Shown here in pieces: positions 55,901 through 64,000 of a stretch of DNA of 64,000 nucleotides (positions are counted from its first letter, which is position 1; every line of letters starts with the position of its first letter). The notes beneath the pieces are model-generated. The model did not search any database. It had not been told where the DNA came from and saw nothing but the letters and a program-made list of their open reading frames with translations. The DNA comes from Sclerodactyla briareus (taxonomy: Eukaryota > Echinodermata > Holothuroidea > Dendrochirotida > Sclerodactylidae), in NCBI GenBank assembly GCA_026419785.1, contig JAODTK010004888.1, positions 434,001 to 498,000 on the forward strand. Reading direction: 5' to 3'. The position numbers and the translations under genes were made by a program.

Positions 55901-58900
55901 TATTTGCTAATTAAATCTCCAAAAACCAGTCAATTGTGAAGTGTTAATGGTGGGCCGTAATCGTTGACATTAAGAAACAATGGTTTTCAGAAATGAACAT
56001 GGTGTAGGTTTAACCTCGGATGCGTCCGGTGTTTGACAAAACGAAACGACAACAACGACAACGACAACCCCAACGACAACAACGACAACGACAACGCCAC
56101 ACGACAAGACAACAACGACAAGACGACAAAAACGACAACAACGACGACAACAACAACACCAACGACAACGAACAATCCCTAACAATAATAACAATGATAA
56201 TAATAACATATTAATAATAGTAGGTACATAGGTTCTTCTAGAGCGCATATACACACTAAAAGTGAGAAGTGAGAAGAGTGGCGTGACTCGAGAAACGCCC
56301 GCCGCCCGGGCCTGGGAAGAGTATTCCAAAACGCCCGCCCGCCCGTCCGCACCGCCCGCCCGCAGCGCTGAATGGAAACGCAGCTAAGCCGCGGTTCCTT
56401 ATTGTTTATTATTGTTATTATACATTGTTTTATTGTATTATTATGTTAGTATCATGTATTATGTTATATATTGGTTGTTGTTGTCGGTTCTTGTAGTTGC
56501 GTTGTTGTTGTTGTGTTGTTAGGCCGTTGGTGTCGTTGTGTACGTTGTTGGCGTCGTTGTCGTTGTTGTTGTTGTGTGCTGTCATTTGTCGTGTTGTTCG
56601 TTGACGGTTGTTGTCAAAAACGCGGACGTCAATACTAGTTGTTAAACCTAACAACGTGTTCATTTTTCTGCAAAACCATTGTTCTGAATGTCAACGATTA
56701 CGGCCAACATTAAAACTTCACATAGTGATAGTGTTTGGAGATTTAATTAGAAATACTTGACATATCCCCCTCGATTTAAACATGTACAGATGTGTTCAAA
56801 AAGGGTCTAGCCGTTGAATATAGACACAATCTGTATTAAAATCTCATCCCTATGTTGAAATTGAATGTGAACAGTTATGAATGTCGTTGTTGTTGGAAAA
56901 TTATTGAACAATTGAAACATTGTCCTATAATCTCCATTTATACCGGCTTCAAGCCAGGTGTAAGATAGAAGGGAAAATCCCGGGAATTGATACGAATACC
57001 ACGCGGAGACAGTGGGGGGCGGGAAACAAATCGCTACTTGACCGATTCGAGAAAACGCCCGCCCGCCCGCCCGTCCGCCCGTCGCCCGTCCGCGTGCATG
57101 GAGGGGGGAAACGGCTCATTGAAATAAACGATGAGCGATTTTAGACGCCCACACGCCCGCCCGCCCGCGTGCATGGAAACGCGGATTAACAACACTGAAT
57201 AATCGTAGTGGCGCTCCACAACAATAACTTAATCTGCGTTTCGGGGCGGAAATGGATCACTTACTGGAACCAAATGGAGGTGATGAATGATATCGAGTAT
57301 ACCTCCACGTTTCATGAGTGCCGCCATTCGGTAAAACCCCCCCCCCCCCCTCCTCCCTACCATAGACTGTGGTGGAACTAGAGAGAGCTCGGTTTCCAAC
57401 TCGAAACCAACTAGTTGGTTGAACTAGTATTGTGATTTGTGATCAGCCTGTCATACCTCATAAAGTCACCCAGTCTTTAAATCTCCACCGTTTTGGTCTC
57501 GAGAATATTCGATCTTCGGCAGAGTATGACCGAATTGGCTCACAATGTTCATTGACCCATGGGCGAAGAGAACGAGGTGGCGCTGTGGCACAAGGTGGAC
57601 TTAGTTGAGCTTACCGTTATCCAGTCAATATGAGGAATACACGAGTCACTGCTACACAATAAGTTGCTTCATGGTTGTAATGCGCAGCTCACCACAGCTA
57701 AAACTACAGCGCGGGGATATGGGCAGAGAAGTTCCCCCCATAGCGTTTTCCAATGATTACGGCCTTCTTCAAAACGTCACCACTCTTCGCAAACTGAACC
57801 AATCATCCCATATTTTACTACGTCAACGTTTGATAAGTAGGGGGGGACCATCTGTAGAGTTTCATCAAACTGCCAGTGTACATATATGACCTTGACAACC
57901 ATATCATATCATCTCATTAACTGGGACCGGGAGCGTTTGTTGGTGTGAGCCACTACTCGAGAGGAAAGCATAATAAAAACGTTCCAAAACTATGCAAGAA
58001 ACGCGCGAACCCAGAAACTAATATGAAGAATAGCGTGGGCGAGGCAACTAGGAAGGGCCTTTGGGACCCTGATGATCTTGCCTAAGGGTTGAGCTTCGAA
58101 CCATCCCTTGTACTCAAGGCGGTTTGAAGTTAGGACTCTGGTTCTGCTTGCAAAGGTGTGCTGTGTCATAAAAAAAAAACGCATGCTGCTGTACCGTACT
58201 CATTCGTTCCGATAAATATGATTGACAACGATCAGTTACTCACGATTTTAGGACTATCATGATCCGGTAGTCCCCGGGGGGATGAAGACATAGCGCTGTG
58301 GTTGGTGAGGATCGGCTCCCATACACTTATGCAACCTCTTCCGGCTCCAGGATTGGCATCAACCCTTAAGGCAGTGATGAAAAGTGATAATAGGCTGTTA
58401 CCAATTAAGCCATCCGAATTCAGTGATTCCACCCTATCCCCCACAACACCCCACCTCGCTGAAAATTGGCGCTCAACATCATTTTGGCTTTGATGAATCA
58501 TTATGTCGTTAAATGTACATTGAGTATCGAGCCACATAGAGCTACAAGAGTCTCTTCTGTAGGCATCAGAGTGAAGGGACACATCGTACAGGATTCTATT
58601 GTAGTATCAGATAGACTTTATGGTAGCCATTTCAAACGAGATCAGTAAAAAAAAAAAAGAAGAAGAAACAAACCTTAAAGAAATGCAAATTAGATCTATT
58701 TGAATCTATTATTAGCCAGAAGTTCTCGTCAGTTGTGAACACTTCAAAGTGTGCCTTATATGTACACGGACAACTCAGCAAACGCAGTGGATGTGGGCTA
58801 TTCCTTTAATAAGAACTGCATTAGTAAAGGCTTTCGGGTTGAATCGGGGAGCGACGAAAACACGTGAATATGCCCGCCACTGTCACACACAAAGTTTCAG

Positions 58901-61900
58901 CATGTTTTATTTTATTTTTTTGTATTTTCGTGGTTGGTATACTGTAGGCAAAAGGAGCGAACATTCGAGGCCAGCATGGGTGCCAACCTGAATAATGCAC
59001 CTTATTGTAAGCTGCAAATCCTTCTCCAGGGACACGGAATAAGGCAATGCCTCTTTGGGCGGTCCTTAATTGTGGGGATGGGAGGGGGGGGGGGTAGTAC
59101 AGTTAGGAGATATCACGGAGGATACGCGACGCACATAATATCATATAAACTAGTATACTTCATAAAGGTGGTAACAATAAGACGCATCTCAGCCGCAACG
59201 ACTTGGTTATACGTACCCTTGAAACTCTCACAAACAAGGACCACATCTGCAAACTGTCATTGGTTTGAAATAGGCAAAACTGCCAATAAATTGAGCAAAT
59301 CGGCTGCGTTGAGTGCCTTGAGTGACCTTCGACAGGGGATTCATCGGGACGGAGTAGACCACCATTTCCACCAATTGAATGGAAACAACCATCTTTAAAA
59401 ATTCCATGAGGTTGCAAACTATAGGCGACCTAGTAAACACTTACTTTTCTAGACTTGAACTTATACTACAGTCGTCAGTCGGGGGCATGAAGAGTTGAGG
59501 GGGGCTAGCAGGTGTCTAGGGGTGTCATCGGCCCGTCTCTTCAAACATTACACTCTCCAATTGGTCTTATTATCGGGTTATAGTTGTCATTCCATATGTA
59601 GGGCAAATGATATTCAAAATCTACGTAAGCTTCAATCCCAAGATCCGTCTGCTCTTACATCTGCATTAGCGCGGCTCTCCTCTTGCATCGCTTCAATCAA
59701 AACCTGGATGACTCAGAACATGCTGAAGCTAAACAATGACACAACTTTGGCTCCGCTCTCCTTGGTCTTTGGCGACAAGATCATCAAACCCACTAACTGT
59801 GTCAGGAATCTGTGGGTGATATTCGACTCATACATGCCTATGGCTCAACATGTAAAAGCTGTGTGCACCAGCCTCAACCTTCATTTACGGCATATTTCAC
59901 CAGCTGCGGTCGATTCATGGTCTTTAATACCACCAATCTCGTAGTCCGCGCCCTCATTCTATATAGAATGGACTATGGGAACGCCTTCTTCTTGCGTAAC
60001 GGAAGCCGACATTCTACGGTTACAACGGATTCAAAACTGGGCTGCCAAAATAATCTGCCAGGTTGCGAAATACGAGCATGCAACACCACCTTTGTTTGGG
60101 ACTGCACTGGCTAGCCATCGACAAGAGGATCCATTTCGAGTTATTGTGCTGTGTTTGTTTCCATTGGTCAGCGCCGCAATACTTATCATCCTGTGTCACA
60201 ATCCCACTCCAACTCGTCCTAACCTCCGATTCTCTGCAGGTACTACTCGCCTATTAGAACACAATACCGAAAGAATTCCTAAATCAGTTGAGCGTCGTTC
60301 CTTCCGGTTGGCAATTCCCAAACTCTGTCCAGTCATCACCAAAACGACGCAAAGTCAAAAAGGTCAATGAGGCCAGAGTAGGTCATCATTGTATTTTAAC
60401 AAAACTTTCCTTACGCTATCCCTCTGAAATGTATCGTTTGCGAGATATCGTTGAAAGAAGATTGCCTGACCGTTTGTTTTAATTAAACCCTAAATGACCT
60501 TTTCCGATTAAATCAGTTCATGCCACAATATTTCAACCTACCAAATATCTTCCTCATAAACTAATTCAATTTAACTTCTTTATTCATGATCGGTCGATTG
60601 TCTTCCTGCCTATTATACAACTTCTGTCTGAGAAGACTTATCATTTCGTACAAATCTGGAATTTTTATATTTTTACTGCACGCGCACTTATTGGATCCCA
60701 CCTCAAGGGGATGATTCGATGGATGCGGATGCACCATGCAGTATGAATGTCAAAATAACAGTTTTGCGAGGAAAAATAGAAAAATGGAAGGAATTAAACG
60801 TATGATAAAGGGGGAGGAGGCATAACAACTCATGAATGGGGGCGCTATATTACTTTATAGCCTACGGAAGTCCACTATATTGCCAACTGCGTCGGTGCTC
60901 GGTACGTTTGAATTGATATGAATCACTTTTGTAGCAACAAAACAAGTCTCTATCTCCGAAAAAAGTTTTCATTTTGTAGGCTATATACTTGTCAAGCAAA
61001 GAAAAGTCAGTTTCAATTCTTTCACCAAGTTTACACAGAATTACGGTGATGCCTTGTTTGCAGGATACCTTTAATGGAGTATGTGGTTTTTCTCACACTC
61101 ATACGGCAACTTGCAGATTGCCGTTTATCCCTGCGACAAACCCTCTTGTGGTACCATTTTTTATTTTGTTTTCGAAAGTCGGGTATGACCTGACTGGGTT
61201 TCGAACTTCGATCTACCGAGTGGTAAGCTGGTAAGCCGACGCTCTAACAACTGAGTCATACCACTCGGTAGAATGTCGCTTATTTAAGCATTTTTCATGT
61301 TTGTATTCGCGTGAACGTCCTTTATTGGGACATCCCTACCCGCATCATTGTAATCTTAGGGTGAGTCGGTGCATTATCAAAACGATCGACTTACTCTTTT
61401 CAATGCCATCGAACATTCCTGTGTTCATGAAGAAAGGGTGTATTATGGTCGAATGAACATCTTTTCTTTCGCTGAGCTTGAATTCTGAATAGATCCCCTC
61501 CTCGAAGCCAACCACGGCGAATTTACTGGCGCAGTATTCAACCAGTCGAGGCCCGGAAAAGTAACCGGCTATACTCGCTACTGAGACGAAATGGCCGTGG
61601 TTCTTCTCGAGAATTGACGGAGCAAACGCCTTAAAGGTCTAGAAGAGAATGTCGAGCCACGTAGACTGAGCATATTCGATTCCACTAGAAACATAATGGC
61701 ATAAGAGAGCAATATTTTCCCAATAGAGCAATTATATGATGGATGAATTATATCATCCAGAAATTAATATAAAGGATATATCTGATTATAATTGAATTAT
61801 ATTGAATTGAAATCAGTCGAATCGATTTCCACTTAAGTCGAATTGAATTCCACTTGAGTGGAATTGTATTCCACTTGAGTGAAATTGAATTCAACTCAAG

Positions 61901-62913
61901 TGAAATTGTATATGACTTAGTCGAATTGACTGTCAATTCGACGCAAGTTGATTCAATTCGACTTAAGTTAAATACAAATCGACTTAAGTTGAATTCGATT
62001 CGACTTAAGTTGAATTCAGTTCGACTTAAGTTGAATTCAGTTCGACTTAAGTTGAATTCAGTTCGACTTAAGTTAAATTGAATTTCACTAAGTGGAATTT
62101 TATTCCACTTAAGTAAAATGTAAGGGCATATATATCACTCAAGTGAAACCCTTTTCCACTTAAGTGGAATTAATTTCACTTGAGTTGAATTAATTTCACT
62201 TGAGTTGAATTAATTTCACTTAAGTCGAATTAATTTCACTTAAGTCGAATTGAATTCCACTTAAGTGGAATTAATTTCACTTAAGTGAAATTGGGAGGTA
62301 AATGTTAAAACGACTTGTTATAAGTTCGAAGCTAATTAGACCTCTATGGTTAGGCCCATGTCTCTACTACCTGACTACTCGGGCACCGGTCTAGCGCCCA
62401 CGTAGCAACGACTATTAGAGGTCTGGACTGTGAAGCGCACTTACCCAGAAGAAAGCCTTGGTGTTGACATCCAATGTCCTGTTGATGAGTTTATCTGGCA
62501 TATCCAGGAGTGGAACGCCTGCCACGACCCCTGCGTTGTTTATTAGAATGGTGACGTCACCGACCTCTCTCTTGACTCGCTCGGCCGTGCTGTAGACCTC
62601 TTTGGCTATTGAGACGTCCACCTTGTACGCGTGAGCGCTCACGCCGTGGCCTCACACTCCTTGACGAACCTTTTCGGCACCTTTCTGGTCGACGTCCCAG
62701 ATTACCACCGTAGATCCCCTCTTAGCGAACTCGAGAGAGAAGAGACGACCGAAGCCACACCCTCCTACCCGTAACGAGACGATCCACCCTCACCGCTTAC
62801 ATCCTTCTTAGGGATGAGGAAGGTTGGTATGTAGGCCGATCAGGAGTCCCCTGATAGCATAGAAGAGGATCACGGGGAGGCATAGTACTAGTACCACCGG
62901 GAGGACAATAACT
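52341..62913 (-). CDS. Membrane-anchored short-chain dehydrogenase, SDR16C / RDH10-like
   Basis: Classical SDR oxidoreductase, most like the retinol dehydrogenase 10 / SDR16C5 / 17-beta-HSD11 group. Members act on retinol or steroid-like alcohols with NAD(P) at the endoplasmic reticulum or lipid droplets; the substrate here is inference. Four exons are seen. They encode an N-terminal helix (VIVLPVVLVLCLPVILFYAI) and a linker FLIPKKDVSGE. A Rossmann TGxxxGxG motif is legible only after allowing two one-base indels. Next come VVIWDVDQKGAEK, ILINNAGVV and the catalytic S-x12-Y-C-A-S-K, then a C-terminal tail ending KQS-TAG. Exon phases agree at all three junctions. The first exon (start codon) was not found in the remaining 1 kb. 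Introns contain the foldback/L1 cluster, an L2-like remnant and a palindromic array. Confidence 0.95.
52530..52680 (-). mobile_element. SINE family 1 tail copy
   Basis: Plus strand GTATACTTGCCGAACACGGG, TCGATCCTATAC, GGCCAGCAAGGGTG, CAGCTGCGATCCTGCACCAG, AATAAGGCAATGC: the inverted tail block of the family 1 SINE. Confidence 0.7.
52850..52982 (+). repeat. (ATT)n microsatellite
   Basis: About 130 bases of TAT/ATT trinucleotide repeat with rare interruptions. It directly follows the left foldback arm. Confidence 0.97.
53140..54850 (+). pseudogene. L1-like LINE reverse transcriptase remnant (3' part)
   Basis: In shifting frames it shows LAIKLRNDRIFKGL, then KLSMYADDTV with the YADD catalytic motif, then ISGLKFNFNKS, KIKRSILTQVTNWGGLNMV and YFWKKG. 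Near 54290-54600 comes the L1-type C-terminal region: YKNNRDITKPAAVKNGKYF, a VDKR.H block and a zinc-finger-like HL.LHV remnant. This order (RT palm, thumb, C-terminal Cys/His region) is that of L1/Tx1-clade ORF2. Stops and frameshifts throughout make it defunct. It is oriented opposite to the SDR gene. Confidence 0.8.
54975..55072 (+). repeat. (ATT)n microsatellite
   Basis: Imperfect ATT/TTA repeat. It lies just beyond the L1-like remnant and could be its tail or independent. Confidence 0.9.
57191..58243. other. SDR intron sequence, no exon seen
   Basis: A C run at 57338-57350 and mixed noncoding sequence. I looked for further SDR exons here and found none; the phase match between the exons at 58244 and 52434 shows none is needed. 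Confidence 0.5.
58244..58364 (-). CDS. SDR exon (LMPILEPEEVA ... AILTNHSAM ... IMIVLKS)
   Basis: Reads R-LMPILEPEEVA, then VYG, ILTNHSAM, FIPRGL and IMIVLKS across two or three one- to two-base shifts. It corresponds to the family segment LLPILEP.YAV...AIL....P.L.YF..FLKS. The acceptor is GCCTTAAG and the donor AAAATC|GTGAGT. The entering phase (A|GG) and leaving phase (TC|G) match the neighbouring exons. Confidence 0.85.
58935..59090 (-). mobile_element. SINE family 1 tail copy
   Basis: Plus strand TATACTGTAGGCAAAAGGAG, GAGGCCAGCATGGGTGCCAAC, AAGCTGCAAATCC, ACGGAATAAGGCAATGCCTC and GGGCGGTCCTTAA: a diverged inverted tail block. Confidence 0.6.
59490..60500 (+). pseudogene. L2/CR1-like LINE reverse transcriptase remnant
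   Basis: Frames shift but read SSCIASIKTWMTQNMLKLNN, LVFGDKIIKPTNCVRNLWVI, FDSYMPMAQHVKAVCTSLNL, LRHIS, RALILYRMDYGNA, ILRLQRIQNWAAKIIC and LHWLAIDKRIHFELL. This is the RT thumb and C-terminal region characteristic of CR1/L2-clade LINEs in aquatic animals. Near 60400-60480 RYPSEMYRLRDIVERRLPDR takes the place of the usual C-terminus. The 5' half is missing and reading is broken, so it is a dead 5'-truncated copy, antisense within an SDR intron. Confidence 0.88.
61140..61275 (-). mobile_element. tRNA-like / SINE head fragment with 13-base inverted repeat
   Basis: The minus strand has GGTATGACTCAGTTGTTAGAG (A-box-like), AGTTCGAAACCC (B-box-like) and GGTCATACC. CTACCGAGTGGTA and TACCACTCGGTAG form a perfect 13-base inverted repeat around it. 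The spacing and D-stem are wrong for a functional tRNA, so I read it as a SINE head relic. Confidence 0.5.
61395..61638 (-). CDS. SDR catalytic exon (S-x12-YCASK)
   Basis: An unbroken 244-base exon: TFKAFAPSILEKNHGHFVSV, then ASIAGYFSGPRLVEYCASKF, AVVGFEEGIYSEFKLSERKD, VHSTIIHPFFMNTGMFDGIE and K. The catalytic Ser and Tyr are 13 positions apart, with Lys four after Tyr (YCASK). The acceptor is CTTCTAG and the donor AAAAGA|GTAAGT. Confidence 0.97.
61780..62292. repeat. Tandem array of palindromic CACTTAAGTG-type units
   Basis: About 25 units of ~20 bases such as TTCGACTTAAGTTGAATTCA and TTCCACTTAAGTGGAATTAA. Each is nearly its own reverse complement around CTTAAG or GAATTC. It fills most of the intron between the SDR exons at 61638 and 62445. 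Confidence 0.93.
62445..62913 (-). CDS. SDR exon with membrane helix, cofactor motif and NNAG
   Basis: Starts at CTTCAG|A and encodes VIVLPVVLVLCLPVILFYAI (one membrane helix), FLIPKKDVSGE and the Rossmann segment. The Rossmann glycine-rich loop is displaced by a missing C and an extra A (ATCGTCTCGTTACGGGTAGG). Then come RLFSLEFAKRGSTVVIWDV, DQKGAEK, HAYKVDVSIAKEV, REVGDVTILINNAGVV and NTKAFFW|GTAAGT. Two further compensating shifts lie at GGTTCGTCAAGG and GGCCACGGCG. No in-frame ATG precedes the helix, so an upstream exon is expected. Confidence 0.92.
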
Positions 62914-64000
62914 CTGAAGATAAGAATAATTCATTGAATGATTGATCGATTCAATTATTGATTGATCATTAGATAGTGGAGGTTGGTTTGATACTGCTTG
63001 GTAGCGTGGAAGATTTTGACACCGGGATGCAGCACCAGCAGTGCAACACCGGAATGACGGTAACCCGACAATTTATATATTCATTTATTATTGACGTCGT
63101 AGGAAAGAATCACCGGGACAACTGTGTATCGGCAAGATAATTGATTGATTGACTGGCTGATCGATTGAGTGATTGTGAAGGCGAGTATGGTACCGACAGA
63201 CCCGGATAGGTGGGCTGTGTGGGTGACCAACCGTCACAGAGCTAACATCACCAGAATGACAATGACATTTAGCGTATCCTAATCCCTGGAACATTCTCAC
63301 TACTTGGTGTTTCTCTTTTCTCTTTTGAATACTCTGCTGAGTTCGACGCACTGTGTGGTGAAGACACATGTGAGTCTTAGTACACCCCGGATAAATTCAA
63401 GGGAGACTCATGGGCGTAAGCATTGCAACTTTTAGGTAAAAATCCACAGTTTTTTTTTTAAATTTCATTAGGGCAGCTCAAATCCGTTCAAACATATTAG
63501 GCGTCCTGGCTAACGAACATACTATTCGAAGGTTTTCAGTCTAACCTTGAACGAAGTGTTCTGATTGCTGGTACATGTTCGACAGTCGAAGGTCGATGGC
63601 TATTAAGAATGTCCCTAAATAAACAGTTATGTGAGAAAGTTTCTTGTTTTCCAGTAGTGCTTCCTTCGACGTGATGCAACGGTCAATCTCAGGTCAATAG
63701 AGGCCAAACAATTGAAGACGTATTGTTATCTGGTTTAGCACAGTATAACAGTGAGGTGAACCTTGCAACTATAGTTCCATGCGTGGGCGTAGGCTAATGC
63801 TGGCGTCACTCAATTTTGACATTGACAAAACATATCGTCACTGTGATACGTCCGTACAATATTAGTTTCGATATAGCACCACATGTCGTGGACTAAGACT
63901 ATATGATCTAGGTGGTTTGGACAGTACTGGTGTTTCAGTTCCGGTGTTGAGCAAGAACGCAGAGGTCACGTGTCTCTATTTGGCAATGTCAATATTGGCC
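62914..64000. other. Upstream of SDR, first exon not found
   Basis: No ATG exon with a phase-2 donor and SDR-like sequence was recognised. The minus-strand frame at 63088-63369 has no family resemblance. The first exon may lie beyond the window. Confidence 0.4.

Larger units (their letters stand above)
52680..57190. mobile_element. Nested foldback-like elements with GCGGGCGG ends
   Basis: Ends of the type TTAA(AG)CCGCGTTTCCA.GCACGCGGGCGG occur at 52680 (inward), 55526 (both directions), 56398 (inverted) and 57190 (inverted). The 55526-56200 arm is the reverse complement of roughly 56410-57190, enclosing inverted ACAACG / GTTGTCGTTGTT tandem tracts (56040-56165 and 56480-56620). Separately, 52680-52870 is the inverse of 56205-56398, sharing a TATATGCGCT..A.AAGAACC block. 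Positions 55120-55525 repeat 56650-57100 directly. No transposase frame was found. The whole lies in the SDR intron before its last exon. Confidence 0.75.

Noticed and set aside
59160-59440. Minus-strand frames near a GTACGT donor as a possible extra SDR exon
   Set aside because: No SDR similarity, and the phases of exons 61395 and 58364 already join perfectly.
61195-61265. Functional tRNA gene on the minus strand
   Set aside because: A- and B-box-like words and a GGTATGA/TCATACC pairing exist, but the D-arm and anticodon arm cannot be formed with normal spacing.

Overview
The window is eukaryotic nuclear DNA, most likely from a marine invertebrate and plausibly an echinoderm-like deuterostome. 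The evidence is small exons with canonical GT/AG borders in multi-kilobase introns, tRNA-derived SINEs, hAT-type inverted-repeat elements, foldback-like elements, L1-like and L2/CR1-like LINE remnants, and many microsatellites. The species assignment is inference. There are no operons, CRISPR arrays or prokaryotic gene blocks.

Two protein-coding genes can be read, both on the minus strand. (1) Positions 35914 to 4218 hold a cytosolic asparaginyl-tRNA synthetase gene (NARS1-type). I place 17 coding exons, from a start codon to a TAA stop with a polyadenylation signal beyond it. One internal exon, around the conserved NNRHMMIRGE block, was not found. A 66-base phase-0 candidate cassette exon lies between exons 3 and 4. 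(2) Positions 62913 to 52341 hold a membrane-anchored short-chain dehydrogenase/reductase of the SDR16C / retinol dehydrogenase 10 type. Four exons run from the N-terminal membrane helix through the Rossmann, NNAG and S-x12-YxxxK motifs to the TAG stop. Its first exon is not visible.

Repeats by region: an hAT-like element with a perfect 8-base duplication at 3.1-3.7 kb; two related tandem arrays at 5.1-6.4 kb abutting NARS1 exon 17; an hAT-like element at 7.5-8.8 kb; a 3.4 kb inverted-repeat element at 14.3-17.8 kb; a 210-base tandem duplication at 20.2-20.6 kb; an hAT-like MITE beside the exon 1 splice donor at 35.5-35.8 kb; a gene-poor stretch at 36-52 kb; a nested cluster of GCGGGCGG-ended foldback elements with an L1-like remnant at 52.7-57.2 kb; an L2/CR1-like remnant at 59.5-60.5 kb; and a palindromic tandem array at 61.8-62.3 kb. 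A tRNA-derived SINE family recurs at least six times.

The most unusual feature is the 48-base minisatellite at 5.87-6.42 kb. Each unit repeats the last ~30 bases of NARS1 exon 17 plus its splice donor, giving 11 donors in a row, and 48 bases is 16 codons, so most units can be read through in frame. Many exons of both genes carry 1-2 base insertions or deletions while splice sites and protein similarity are preserved. This looks like uncorrected assembly error more than gene decay, but the sequence alone cannot settle it.
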